Source: Gigaspora rosea
Lineage: Eukaryota > Glomeromycota > Glomeromycetes > Diversisporales > Gigasporaceae
Length of the DNA: 64,000 nucleotides
NCBI GenBank assembly: GCA_003550325.1
Contig: QKWP01000617.1
Coordinates: 132,928-196,927, forward strand
Direction: 5' to 3'
How positions within the stretch are numbered: the stretch's first letter is position 1; each line of letters opens with the position of its first letter. Shown piece by piece: positions 1-12,551 of the stretch. Under the pieces are notes generated by a model. It ran no database searches, had not been told where the DNA came from, and saw only the letters and a program-made list of their open reading frames with translations. The position numbers and the translations under genes were made by a program.

Positions 1-31
<31 letters not shown>

Positions 32-1481
32 TGACAAATTAATAAGTGCTGAAGTGCTAATAGTGAAAGATACTAAAATATTTTATATGTATGTTTTTTC
101 TTATTTGTAGATCATTTAATCCTTTACTTCTTTTAATGTGTTCATGCTAAAATTTTCGAGAGAATGAATAAATATAAAAGCTTATATGCAAATTAATAAA
201 TAATAAAAATTTGATTATTAATTTAAAATCTATTTTTAGAATACTTATAATAAAATCAGACTCTATTCCTGAAGAATCTAATATACGTAATGATTAGTTC
301 ATAACAACACTGCCCTCCATTTGATGCAAAAAATAGTATTATCGAAATGACTAGATTAATCGGTCATATATCACATGAAATCATTGTGAGATGAGCCGAA
401 TCCGATAAAGCGAAAAGTAGTAATCAGTTTACAAGTTTCTCTTTCCGTCACTCAAATGAAGTTATTAAACAAATTATTAAATTTTTGCTACAATTGTTTT
501 GTGATGATATAGAGTTATTGGATGGAAACATCCAATAGCGAGAATTATTTTTTCATAATGATTGAATACATCTATTAATAAATAATATAGGGGTGAATCA
601 ATAGAAACAAGGCAAATTTTTTTAATGTCTTTTTTTAGAATTTTGAATAAAAATAAAAACTTAATCAAATTTAATAAAAAAAATTTTTTTAAATAAGCGC
701 TATAAGTTTTAAATTTTATTTTTAAAAAATCTTTATTAAATTTGGTCTTTATAGTTTATTATAAAAAATTTGCTTGCTTGATTACTATTGACCCGCCTCA
801 TACACCTACTATAATTACATGAATAAAAATCCCAAATGAGAAACATTATATAAAATAAATCTACATATCTGATAATAGTTTATTATAAATCGTTTATCAA
901 TAGCTTTTTATTCTCATTAAATTATGATAGACAAATATAATAATTTTTGGGCCGACGAAAATCGGTAAGCTAACCTTAAATAGTGATGCATCACTAACCT
1001 TAAAAGGATTCAAATATCGTTGTTAGTATAAACAATGTAATCAGAGATAAATTATATTATATAAAACCTATTCATCACTCACATATAAAATAGTTCTCAT
1101 AATGAAGAATATTGTCGGGTCTCATGTACAGTCTCGCTAGAAATTGAAATCGAATTTCGAGTATCAGAGTTTTTTGAGCATCCTAGTTTGTAAAGTTTCT
1201 CTGTTAAGAATCAAAATCAGATTTACTTGTTCAAGCAACCATCCGAATAATGCAAATTATAAAACCAGAATATTGTAATTTTATTTTAATTTTTTATATA
1301 ATCGATACTCAATGAAGAAACTCATTCGTGGATTCCAATCTATCGACTAAACCGCTAAGCTATTAAAATTAGCTTAGTTGTAAAAATTTAATCAGCTTCA
1401 AATACTATATCTGATAACCATAGTAATTAATTGAAGTAATAATTGAAAAACACTCAAAAATGATAGAAACGAGATGGTTTT

Positions 1482-3027
1482 TTATTTGGATTTCTTATGA
1501 ATTTGAAACACTTCATATTCGTTTACAAAATAATAATGCTCATTGTTGTCAATACCAATTGATTTTTCGTAATATCCATAAAAACAAGTAGTGCAACCAT
1601 AATTTTGATCATTATTGACGTCAAACATACAAAGAGAACAAGGACCAAAATTTATACCGAAAACATTACAACTATAAATAGCACATACTGAATTTTTGAC
1701 ACGACTTAAAATAGAATTTTGGATTGCATCATTTTTTAATGAAAAAATAAAGCTATCCTTGCAATTAATATAATATTCTTTACTCTTATCCCACGCAACA
1801 GAACAGTATCCACCAAAAATTCTTTCAATATTGTCATCGCCTTTCACATTTATAACTGTTAAAGTATTTGTTTTCTTATCGCATAAATTCCAGAATGATT
1901 CACGGTTAAATCCATCTCTACTCCCACGAAGAAGTAGTTTAAATTCGTATGGATTATTCCTTGTACTATATGCAGTAACATTTTTGTCAACCCATGATGC
2001 AATTTCGGCTGCATGCTCTTCACTAATAACTTTCGAAAACGGTTCGGTTGATCTAGTTGGTAATTCTGGCTTTAAAATAATACGAGGTGGCAGAGTTGAA
2101 GTAATATTATGATCAGGCGATAAAAAACTTTTAACCAAATCATTCCAAAGCTTTTTTTTCAAGAATTTGAGAATATGGTAATACATAATCTGCAACATCT
2201 TTGCCAGATATTTGGGGGTAACGGATATGAGGTAAACAATTTTTTAGAGTATTCTTTAGAGCCGTAAAATTTTCATCAGACCAGTCTTCAGAATTAGAAG
2301 GCAAATCAGGATTTTGCGCAATTCCCCAATTTATAACATAATTCCAAATCTTTACCTCTTCCATTTGCAAATCATCACATTAAATAAGCGAAACCAACGC
2401 ATTTTCATTAAGAGAATTAAAATCTTCAGAATCGAAAATAATGTTTGGGTATTTTGCCAAAATTCCATTGCTCCATTTTTGTAGTTCTTTTAATTTATTA
2501 TTTTGAAAGCATGTATTATAAACATGAGCAAAGTGAGTGCGTAACCAGTGGGCTTTAGACTCAATTAAATAAATTCCAAGAGATCCAATTAATTCATCAA
2601 GAAGGAATTCATCAGCAACTAAAATAAGATCAAAAATAAACTGGGTATCTAAGTTTTCCAAAGAAAAAAAACCTCCGTAGATATATCTAATTATTAGAAT
2701 CAAGTTAATTCAATACATAACTGATAATATATTGTAATCATTAAATATTAATTAAAAGTATTATATAGCTTACTTAATAATTATTTCAAATTGTTGAATA
2801 GAAATATGTGATTTTAAATCAATTTTTATAATTCCGTTGGTATCTTTAGTGATATTTTCTAATTTATTTTGAAAATAAGAAGACCTGCATTTCAAAATTG
2901 CTGAATGCGTTTTAAATTCTTTTGTATCCGTAGATTTTCCTACTTTAATAATAACATTAAAGTCATTCCCTTTTTCAAGCAGTTCAATATAATTATTTGA
3001 AAGTTTTTCAAAGTGCTTGATTGCCAT
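1482..3027 (-). pseudogene. BTB-BACK-TLDc gene, broken copy 1
   Basis: This is the paralogue of the intact gene at 6486-8024. Exon 1 (3027-2774) encodes the N-terminal half of a BTB domain identical in protein to the other copy. An 87-bp GT-AG intron (2773-2687) follows, then exon 2 from 2686. Two lesions are visible by comparison with copy 2. A lysine codon AAA has become TAA near 2377-2379, between the BTB/BACK part and the rest. An eighth T in a run of seven near 2151-2158 shifts the frame at the ILEKK segment. The TLDc part (about 2060-1482, ending FVNEYEVFQIHKKSK) stays open in the shifted frame. Family knowledge: BTB-BACK-TLDc proteins are thought to be substrate adaptors of cullin-3 ubiquitin ligases. 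As read, this copy would make only a truncated BTB-BACK fragment. Confidence 0.85.
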
Positions 3028-3203
3028 TTTTATAAACTCGGCAGAATTTTCGATATAGTGTTAAGGTTGTGTTAGTTTGTATTTGAACTATTGTGTATGT
3101 ATGTAGTTAACATCAGCTATCGACGTACGTACTTACCCAGTATGCATGTAAAATAGCCATGAACTGTAATACAAATGCATCACATGAGAATAATCAGTGT
3201 AAC

Positions 3204-3884
3204 TAGGAATCCCTGCCTGCTTTACACTTCGAATTATGCGATCAGATAGAAATATGTTTTATCATTATAAATTTTTATCGTTATCGTTATTGTAAGTACT
3301 GAACCCCCATCAGTAACTTACCAATAAAACCACAAAATCTGTGTAATATAAAATTACGAAAAGAGTCGTGTTTACAAAACTTTCTTTTGCGCCAAACAAA
3401 AAAATTCACTGCAAAATTTTAGTATAAGGTCACGCAAAGTTAATTTTTCGTTTTGCATAACCCGCCGACCTTTTTTTAAAAATTTCAATCATGCCAATTA
3501 TTCCATTTTTGCTATTTAATTTTTTCCTCCGGTGTCACCCGATGGTGACATTAATTTTCTGGAATTACTGAATTACCCGATAGAACCGAAAAAAACAATC
3601 TAAAATTTTCTGATTGTGAACATGAGCATATTAATTTACAGATAATTTATGAAATTTATGTTTCGTACAATCAAATGCTGCGTCCAATAGGAACTGATGG
3701 AAAATTGATAAACCCGATATTACAGTATTACTCGATCTTTAATTCCGGTCATTTTATGCGCAAATTATGCTTTATTAATTATGCGAAATTCATCTTGATA
3801 TGCGAATGTAGCTGTCGCATATGCTTCTGCGGTAAAATCTGAATTATGCGCATATTATGCTATCGCAGATCCGCGGTATCCCTA
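3204..3884. mobile_element. Non-autonomous hAT-like element (681 bp)
   Basis: It is bounded by short imperfect terminal inverted repeats (TAGGAATCCC at the left, TAGGGATACC when the right end is read in reverse). The 8-bp target duplications are AGTGTAAC (3196-3203) and CGTGTAAC (3885-3892). The paralogous duplication unit has the uninterrupted site CGTGTAAC near 8254, so this is an insertion in unit 1. No coding sequence is seen. Part of the interior (about 3460-3625) is related to sequence at 10580-10730. The 8-bp duplication and TAGGG-type ends fit hAT; the family call is inference. Confidence 0.8.
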
Positions 3885-6485
3885 CGTGTAACCAAATGCC
3901 GTGTAGAGGCTTTTTCAAAAGTCAGCGTCTTCAGGTCGTGATCTCATGATAATCCCAATGATAAAAATTTTGATCAAATTTTTAGTAATATAAAATTATA
4001 GCATTTGAAAGTCATGTTCGATTATTAGTGACGCCTAAGTTGAATGCGTAGTTGTAAAGTCATCTCCTCCGATTTAGAACTAAACAATCCAATCGCAACG
4101 TAGATAATCTTCAAGAATAATGTGAGTCATAGGCATAAGCGGAACTGAAATTTATGAGCAGCACATTATCAAAGTACTTCGATCGAAAAAATTTTTTTAT
4201 TGTTGCTTGGTTAACTAACTAACTACACGATTTAATATAAGAACAGATATACTAGAGCATTAAAAGATGATATAAATTACATAAAATTTAATTTTCGTAA
4301 GTTACGAAATCACATGTAATGTAAAATTGTAGTTTATACGACACAACCTTAAAAATAATTCTAATATAGAATATTAAAGCGGGCTAGCTTTAAGATTTTT
4401 GGCCAGTATTAGATTAGTGTAACATATGTAGGTTACGTAAGTTACGTAAGTTAGGTCAGTTAAAATTTAACTTACAAAAGTTAGTTAGTTATTATTATTA
4501 TCTGTTATTAGTTTAATGGTTATAAATTTTTGGTAATGCCAAGTGAATTTGCACCATACCTAAAACAGTATTTCCGAATTTAAAAATCAAGTACGTGATG
4601 ATTTTCTTATCGATGGAAATAAAAAATAGTGGTTGAATAGAAATGCATGTAAAAAATTAACGAAATCTAGATAAATTAATAAACTTGCTACTTTGGAAAT
4701 TAATTCTTACAGTCTATGGTCAGTTGATATAAAATTAAATATAATGTTAGAATTTTTCATAATTAACGATTTTATTCTTTCCAACAAGTGTGGGAAAAAG
4801 TACTGTATAGTAATACAAGATATCTAATTACTTCACAATTTTAAATTTATAATATACTAAATTTTAAAAATTATAAAATAAAAGCATATGAGTGAATGAC
4901 CATTTTTTTTTTATTTGATTCTTGAATAGATATCTATTCAAAAAAAAAAAAAAAAGAAGCTTGTCAAATTAATAAGTGCTGAAGTGCTAATAGTGAAAGA
5001 TACTAAAAATTTTGTGTTTTTTTTCTTTTACTTCTTTTAATGCGTTCATGCTAAAATTTTCGAGAGAATGAATAAAATCTATTTTTAGAATACTAATAAT
5101 TAATCTATTCCTGAAGAATCTAATATACGTAATAATTAGCTCATAACAGCACTGCCATCCATTGATGCAAAAAATAGTGTTATCGGAATGACTAGATTAA
5201 TCGGTCATATAATATCACATGAAATCATTATGGGACGAACCAAATCCGATAAAGCGAAAAATAGTAATAAGTTTACAAGTTTCTCTTTCCGTCACTCAAA
5301 TAATATAATTATGGAGAATTATTAATTTTTGCTACAATTGTTTTGTGATGATATAGAGTTATTGGATGGAAACATCCAATAGCGAGAATTATTTTGTCAT
5401 AATGATTGAATACATCTATTAATAAATAATATAGGGGTGAATCAATAGAAACAAAGCAAATTTTTTAATGTCTTTTTTAGAATTTTGAATAAAAATAAAA
5501 ACTTAAATCAAATTTAATAAAAAAAAATTTTTTAAATAAGCACTATAAGTTTAAATTTTATTTTTAAAAAATCTTTATTAAATTTGGTCTTTATAGTTTA
5601 TTATAAAAATTTGCCTGCTTGATTACTATTGACCCGCCTCATACACCTACTATAATTACATGAATAAAAAATCCCAAATGAGAAACATTATATAAAATAA
5701 ATCTACAAGTCTGAGTAGTAGTTTATTATAAATCGTTTATCAATAGCTTTTTATTCTCATTAAATTATGATAGACAATTATAATGGTAAAATTTTTCGTG
5801 AAATTAATTAGATTATATAGATCTCATAAATTAATAAATGTTTTTTTTATCATCTATAATTATGCAAATATACCGTAATGAAATAAATTGTGTTAAGATA
5901 CTGTACTTATATATAAACTTAAACATCTTAATTTAATATATGATTAATAATTTTTGGGCCGACGAAAATCGGTAAGCTAACCTTAAATAGTGATGCATTA
6001 CTAACCTTAAAGGGTTCTAATATCGTTGTTAGTATAAACAATGTCATCAGAGATAAATTATATTATATAAAACCTATTCATCACTCACATATAAAATAGT
6101 TCTCATAATGAAGCATTGTCGGATCTCATGTACAGTCTTGCTAGAAATTGAAATCGAATTTCGAGTATCAGAGTTTTTTGAGCATCCTAGTTTGTAAAGT
6201 TTCTCTGCTAAGAATCAAAGTCAGATTTACTTGTTCAAGGAACCATCCGAATAATGCAATATATAAAACCAGATATTGCAAATTTAAATTTAATTTTTTA
6301 TATGATCGATACTCGATGAATGTTAGATTAAAGAAACTCATTCATCGATTCCAATCTTTCGACTAAACCGCTAAGCTATTAAAATTAGCTTAGTTGTAAA
6401 AATTTAATCAGCTTCAAATACTATATCTAATAACCATAGTAACTAATTGAAAAACACTCAAAACTGATAGAAACGAGATAGTTTA

Positions 6486-8024
6486 TTATTTGGACTTATG
6501 AATTTGAAACACTTCATATTCGTTTACAAAATAATTATGCCAATTGTCGTCAATACCAATTGATTTTTCGTAGTTTCCAGTAAAGTAAGTAACGCAACCA
6601 TTATTTTGCCCATTATAGCCTTCAAACATTTTAAGAGACCCACCAAAATTTATACCGTAAGAAGGACCACTATAAATAGCATCTGCTTGATCTTTGACAC
6701 GACTTAAAATAGAAATTTGGATTGCATCATTTTTTAATGAAAAAATAAAGCTATCCTGACAACTAATACAATTATTTTTACTCATATCCCACGCAACAGG
6801 ACAGTATCCACCAAAAATTCTTTCAATATTGTCATCGCCTTTCACATTTATAACTGTTAAAGTATTTGTTTTCTTATTGCATAAATTCCAGAATGATTCA
6901 CGGTTGATTTCATCTCTATTCCCACGAAGAAGTAGTTTAAATTCGTATGGATTATTCATTGTACTATATGCAGTAGCATTTTTGTCAATCCATGATGCAA
7001 TTTCGGTTGCATGTTCTTCACTAATAACTTTCGAAAACGGTTCTGTTGATCTAGTTGGTAATTCTGGCTTTAAAATAATACGAGGTGGTAGAGTTGAAGT
7101 AATATTATGATCAGGCGACAAAAGACTTTTAACCAAATCATTCCAAAGCTTTTTTTCAAGAATTTGAGAATATGGTAATACATAATCTGCAACATCTTTG
7201 CCAGATATTTGGGAGTAACGGATATGAGGTAAACAATTTTTCAGAGTATCCTTTAGAGCCATAAAATTTTCATCAGACCAGTCTTCAGAATTAGAAGGCA
7301 AATCAGGATTTTGCGCAATTCCCCAATTTATAACATAATTCCAAATCTTTACCTCTTCCATTTGCAAATCATCACATTTAATAAGCGAAACCAACGCATT
7401 TTCATTAAGAGAATTAAAATCTTCAGAATCTAAAATAATGTTTGGGTATTTTGCCAAAATTCCATTGCTCCATTTTTGTAGTTCTTTTAATTTATTATTT
7501 TGAAAGCATGTCTTATAAACATGAGCAAAGTGAGTGCGTAACCAGTGGGCTTTAGACTCAATTAAATAAATTTCAAGAGATCCAACTAATTCATCAAGAA
7601 AGAACTCATCAGCAACTAAAATAAGATCAAAAATAAACTGGGTATCTAAGTTTTCCAAAGAAACAAAACCTCCGTAGATATATCTAATTATTAGAATCAA
7701 GTTAATTCAATACATAACTGATAATATATTGTAATCATTAAATATTAATTAAAAGTATTATATAGCTTACTTAATAATTATTTCAAATTGTTGAATAGAA
7801 ATATGTGATTTTAAATCAATTTTTATAATTCCGTTGGTATCTTTAGTGATATTTTCTAATTTATTTTGAAAATAAGAAGACCTGCATTTCAAAATTGCTG
7901 AATGCGTTTTAAATTCTTTTGTATCCGTAGATTTTCCTACTTTAATAATAACATTAAAGTCATTTCCTTTTTCAAGCAGTTCAATATAATTATTTGAAAG
8001 TTTTTCAAAGTGCTTGATTGCCAT
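6486..8024 (-). CDS. BTB-BACK-TLDc domain protein (intact copy)
   Basis: There are two exons: 8024-7771 and 7683-6486. They are joined by an 87-bp intron (GTAAGC donor, TAATTAG acceptor), giving 483 residues in one open frame; the junction reads IIIK-YIYGG, typical of BTB domains. The start is the ATG at 8022-8024 (MAIKHFEKLS). A BTB/POZ domain spans about residues 1-115 (the NDFNVIIKVG and FKTHSAILKCRSSYF motifs). A BACK region covers about 120-240 (the VLLS-like ALVSLIKCDDLQMEEVKIWN stretch). A TLDc domain covers about 295-480 (FKLLLRG, FGGYCPVAW, KNDAIQISIL, ending NEYEVFQIHK). Family knowledge: such proteins are predicted Cul3 adaptors and are strongly expanded in Glomeromycotina. TLDc domains are also linked to oxidation resistance and V-ATPase binding, so the role here is unassigned. 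The open frame suggests it is the working copy of the tandem pair. Confidence 0.88.
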
Positions 8025-8764
8025 TTTTTTTTGTATAAACTCGGCGGAGTTTTCGATATAGTGTTAAGGTTGTGTTAGTTTGTATTTGGACTATTGTTAT
8101 TATTGTGAAAATACTACTGTATGATAATAAATTCTGTCGTAGAACTTAACATTTCAGTATGTAGTTAACATCAACTATCGACGTACGTACTTACAGTATG
8201 CATTTAAAATAGCCAAGAACTGTAATACAAACGCATCACATGAGCAATAATCCGTGTAACCAAATGCCGTATACGTATGTGTAAATTTTATCGAGGACTT
8301 TTTTCAAAAGTCAGCGTCACCAATAACGAGGTAGCAGTCAAATGACTTACGACGTTATAATTCAGTCGTGATCTCATTATAATCCCAATAATAAAAATTT
8401 TGATCGAATTTTTAGTAATATAAAATTATAACATTTGAAAGTCATGTTCGATTATTAGTGACGCCGAAGTTGAATGCGTAGTTGTAACGTCATCTCCTCC
8501 GATTCTGAACTAAACAAGCCAATCGCAACGCAGATAATCTTCAAGAATAATGTGAGTCATAGGCATAAGCGGAACTGAAATTTATGAGCAGCAATTATCA
8601 AAGTACTTCGATCGAAAAAAATTTTTTATTGTTGCTTGGTTAACTAACTACACGATCTAATATAAGAACAGATATACTAGAGCATTAAAAGATGATATAA
8701 AATAAAAAGCGTTATTATTTCCGTAATGGACAGCTATCTGATAATCACTTAATTTGAAACACGA

Positions 8765-9790
8765 TAGCTTTCTATTTTTATTTGGACTTTTTATGAATTT
8801 GAAATACTTCATATTCGTTCACAAAATGGCAATGTGGATAGTTAAATGATTATGGTCTGTAAATATAACAAGCTGGACCACCAAAATTTATACTATCTTA
8901 GCATTAATAGCAATAGCCTTTGCTAAATTTTTGACACAACTCAAAATAGAATTTTGACTGTTTCATTTTTTAATGAAAAAAATAAAGCTATCTTGGCAAC
9001 TAATATAAGTATCGTTTTTGCTCATAGTCATGCAACTGTATTATATCCATCAAGAACTCTTTCATATTATCAACCATTAATACTTATAACCGCAACAGTA
9101 TTTATTTCATCTTGCATAAATTCCAAAATGATTCACGGGTAATCCATTTCTACTTCCACGAAGTAATAATTTAAATTCGAATGGATTAGTTCTTACTCCA
9201 TATGCCGTAGTATTTCTATTAATCCATGATGCAATTTTCGGCTGCATGTTCTTCACTAATAATGGTTGAAACGATTCAGTTGTCTAGTTGGTGATTCTGA
9301 TTTTAAAATAATACGAGGTGGAAGTAACTTTATGGACAGGTAATCAAAGACTTTTATTCAGATCTTTCCAAGGTTTTGTTTAATAATTTGAAAATATGGT
9401 AATGCAGAAATTGTGACGCCCTTGCCAGATATTTGAAAGTAACGAATATGAAGTAAACAATTTTTCTGAGTAACAATTAGAGCAGAAGGCAAATCAAAAT
9501 TTTGAGCAATTCTCCACTTTATAACTTAATTCCAAATCTTTATCTCTTCCATTTGTAATATCAATGCACTTTCATCAATAGTCTTAAAATTTTTAGAATC
9601 GAAAAATAACATTTGGTTATTTTTCCTGCAACATCTTCATAGTTCTTTTAGTTTATTTTTTTGGAAACATAAATGAGTTTCAAGAGATTCAACTAATTCA
9701 TCAAGGAGGACCTCATCAGCAACTAAAATAAGATCAAAAATAATTGTGTATCGAAATTTTCCAGAGAAGCAATAGATATTAAATCAAGTT
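8765..9790 (-). pseudogene. Decayed third BTB-BACK-TLDc copy
   Basis: Diverged matches to exon 2 of the neighbouring gene run in the same order and orientation. The TLDc C-terminus lies near 8780-8830 (compare FVNEYEVFQ), the central TLDc near 8940-9260, and the BACK and BTB-proximal parts near 9280-9790. Many small indels and stops break every frame, and the BTB exon 1 is missing. The block (about 8702-9890) is absent from the equivalent place in unit 1, where flanking sequence is continuous near 4270. It could be an old gene copy deleted from unit 1 or one inserted into unit 2. Confidence 0.8.
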
Positions 9791-10781
9791 AATTCAATAC
9801 GTAATATTGTATTGTACATGCAAATCAAATGATGCAATAATACTGGCTGAACTTTTATAAATCTGGTACTTTATGCATGACACGTGAAAATTACATAAAA
9901 TTTAATTTTCTGAAAGTTACAAAATTACATGCAATGTAAAATTGTAATTTATAGACACAACCCTAAAAATAATTGAATAAGATACTAATATAGAATATTA
10001 ATGCGGACTAGCTTTAAGATTTTTGGCCAGCATTAGATTAGTGTAACATATGTAGGTTACGTAAGTTACGTAAGTTAGGTCAGTTAAAATTTAACTTACA
10101 AAAGTTAGGATAATTTGTTAGTTATTATTATTATCTGTTATTAGTTTAATGGTTATAAATTTTTGGTAATGCCACGTGAATTTGCACCGTACCTAAACAG
10201 AATTTCCGAATTTAAAGATCAAGTACGTGATGATTTTCTTATCGATGGAAATAAAAAATATTGGTTGAATAGAAATGCATGTAAAAACTTAACGAAATCT
10301 AGATAAATTAATAAGCTTGCTACTTTGGATATTAATTCTTACTGTCTATGTAACGTTCACAGATAGATCAAAAATAAATTTTATTGTTACTTGGTCAGTT
10401 GATATAAAATTAAATATAATGTTAGACTTTTTCATAATTAACGATTTTATTCTTTCCAACAAGTGTGGGAAAAAGTACTGTAGTAATACAAGATATCTAA
10501 TTACTTCACAATATTAAATTGATAATATACTAAATTTTAAAAATTATAAAATAAAAGCATATGAGTGAAAGATCCAATTTTTTCAAAAAAAATTTTTTAA
10601 ATTTCTATTGCACCAAATATTCTATTTTGTTATTTAATTTTTTTCTCTAGTGTTACCCAATGATAGTCTTAAGTTTCCAGAATTACCTAATAGATCCAAA
10701 AAGAAAATTCCAAATTTTCTGATTCCATATTATGCAAACCAAAAAATTTAAATTAACTAATTTGTTAATGAAATGGTCTTG

Positions 10782-11105
10782 TATTCACTTATTTGTGCGA
10801 ATAATACACACTTCTGAAAAAGAAATAGCTAATTGGAGAATGCAAATTTTGACTATTTCAAATCAGCCCGATAAAGAATTTGAACATGTATAAAAAAAAA
10901 AAAAGCAAAAATATTCTAAAACTAATGTTTAAATAAATCTTGATACACTAATTAAAAATAACAAAAATGAAATTTTACATATAATAAGTATTATTTTAAC
11001 TCTATAGTCTTTAATATTAAGTCTCTAACCCTAAATTTTTATCTCATTTGCTTAGTTTATTTACAAAATCAAATTTTGTATTACTTGCACAAATAAGTAA
11101 ATGTA
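10782..11105. mobile_element. Short inverted-repeat element (family with 58391-58912)
   Basis: The ends are imperfect inverted repeats around CACTTATTTGTGC (left) and its complement near 11085-11100. The interior (for example taaccctaaattttt and a poly-A stretch) matches the element at 58391-58912 in the opposite orientation. This copy lacks the 177-bp insertion found there, so it preserves the empty site. The stretch from 10571 to 10781 has no gene; part of it resembles 3460-3625. Confidence 0.65.
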
Positions 11106-11640
11106 CTGTCAGTAAAATGTAATGTTAATGAATTATATTGTCATCAAAATAAGCTTGTTGGTAAATCAATCTTGTCAGTGAAATGTACTATCAGTGAACT
11201 ACCATATACTGTATTCTAAAAAAAGCTACTTCCTAATTTTTTTCAAAAATCTCAAAAAAACTATAAGCAGTTGCTATATATAAAATTCTAAATTTTACTA
11301 AGTAAACATCAAAGTGCTATTAAGTAAACTTGTTTAGAATATTAAAATACATCTATAATAAAAATTTAGTATCATTTGAACTATTTTTTATTAGTATATT
11401 TTTCAATTTTTCAAAAAATTTAACAATTCGAAAATGTAATTTTATAGCCCAAAGAAAGTAGCTTATTTTTGGGAATATATAGTAATTGTTAACAAAATAA
11501 GCTTGTTGGTAAAGTCAGCTTGTCTGTAAATTAAAAATCAGTAAACTGATTATCTGTAAGACAAGCCTATTAGTAAATTGATTGTCAGTAAAGTAAAGTA
11601 TTGGTGTGTTAATTGTCAGTAAAGCAAGCCATACCACTCT
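11100..11640. repeat. Degenerate GTCGGTAAA-type subterminal repeats
   Basis: Two blocks (about 11100-11200 and 11495-11640) consist of repeated, diverged units of the type cttgtcggtaaa / tgtcagtaaa. The same units build the long arms of the foldback-like element at 59010-59890. They are split here by the element at 11209-11482, which suggests it inserted into an older foldback arm. Confidence 0.5.
11209..11482. mobile_element. MITE with TA target site (family with 61514-61827)
   Basis: The left end CTGTATTCTAAAAAAAGCTAC and the complement of the right end (CTATATATTCCCAAAAATAAG) form imperfect inverted repeats flanked by TA. The interior matches the better preserved copy at 61514-61827 in the opposite direction. 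It is non-coding. Confidence 0.6.
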
Positions 11641-11701
11641 AGAGTGCATTACCTTATTAGGACCCTGGACATCTCTTATATAGATCATAAGGGCCATGAT
11701 A

Positions 11702-12389
11702 TTAATTACCTGATTATTTTTTATCAGAGGCCTACTCATCTCCCTCTTTCTTAATATGCAAATAGTCAGGTTCTTATATATAATTTCAACTTTTTTTACT
11801 CCTCCCCCTCTAAAAAAATCACCTGGTTTTTGTTACTCCCCTAACTAGATTTTGGCCAATTTTGATCTAATTTGCTAAAAATAACAAAACTATATTTATT
11901 TAAATACCTTCTGATATAGTAATCAGAATTGAATAAACTTTTTTTTGTTAGATGTGCCTCATTAAAAGCTTTATTTTAAAAAAAAAGTTTATTCAAATTG
12001 GACTAATAGATGCCAAGATAATTGCTAATAACTTTTTTTTGCTTCTCAAATTTTAGAGGTTTTTGTTACTCCCCTAAAGCTAAATAACTTTTGATTTACT
12101 AGTCTGTTTTAAATGATTTTATTACCAAAATGTTCATTTCTTTAAACAATTTCAACAAGCCCAAAATTATTAAAATTTAATTACAGAGTTACAAAAAAAT
12201 GCATCTTCAAATAAGATAGAACCTAGACATCTAGTACAAAGGTTATACATTATGCATTTTAGCAAAAAGCAGTTAATTTTTTAGAGAAGTGAAGGTAAAA
12301 AAAGTTGAAATTATATATAAAGAACCTGCCTATATATATTAAAGAAGGGAAGGAGGTAGATCTCTAATAAAAAATAATTAGGTAATTAA
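11702..12389. mobile_element. MITE with ~100-bp inverted repeats, TA target site
   Basis: The left end TTAATTACCTGATTATTTTT and the right end complement TTAATTACCTAATTATTTTT begin imperfect inverted repeats about 100 bp long, both continuing into a ttatatataatttcaac tract. TA flanks both ends (11700-11701 and 12390-12391). The interior has no coding region. The segment at 12070-12195 is related to 38265-38390. Confidence 0.75.
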
Positions 12390-12492
12390 TAACACTGTCC
12401 TTAAAGTTTAAAAAAATAAGCTCTACTTATAAATTACTCAAATTAGTACATATGTAATCAAAAATGCCTCTCTTGCGATTTTACTATGACTC

Positions 12493-12537
12493 AAATTCTA
12501 ATTCTAACCCTAACACTAACTCTAACTCTAATTCTAA
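12493..12537. repeat. Degenerate interstitial telomere-like tract
   Basis: A run of diverged CTAACCC-like hexamers/heptamers (ctaaccctaacactaactc and variants). It lies between two TA-flanked elements and is too degenerate for a functional telomere. Confidence 0.5.
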
Positions 12538-12551
12538 AAAATATTTTAATA

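Larger units (their letters stand above)
1..4940. repeat. Tandem segmental duplication, unit 1
   Basis: This is the first of two head-to-tail copies of a ~5-kb segment. It opens with a poly(A) run followed by agcttgacaaattaataag, and the same start recurs at about 4945-4970. Collinear blocks (1-3100 with 4945-8080, 3885-4270 with 8250-8690, 4270-4890 with 9890-10560) are near-identical apart from indels. It differs from unit 2 by a 681-bp inserted element (3204-3884) and by lacking about 165 bp present at 5780-5955 and about 1.2 kb present at 8702-9890. The non-coding parts, including 28-1481, show no gene. Confidence 0.9.
4941..10570. repeat. Tandem segmental duplication, unit 2
   Basis: This is the second copy of the duplicated segment, longer than unit 1 because it carries about 165 extra bases at 5780-5955 and a 1.2-kb block at 8702-9890 holding a third decayed BTB-TLDc copy. 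Similarity to unit 1 ends near 10570, shortly after the shared aaaagcatatgagtga. The spans 4941-6485, 8025-8700 and 9891-10570 are the non-coding flanks and show no gene on either strand. Confidence 0.9.

Noticed and set aside
1831..2112. Plus-strand ORF of 93 codons, also at 6829-7110
   Set aside because: It is antisense to the conserved TLDc coding sequence and exists in both copies only because the sense strand is conserved.
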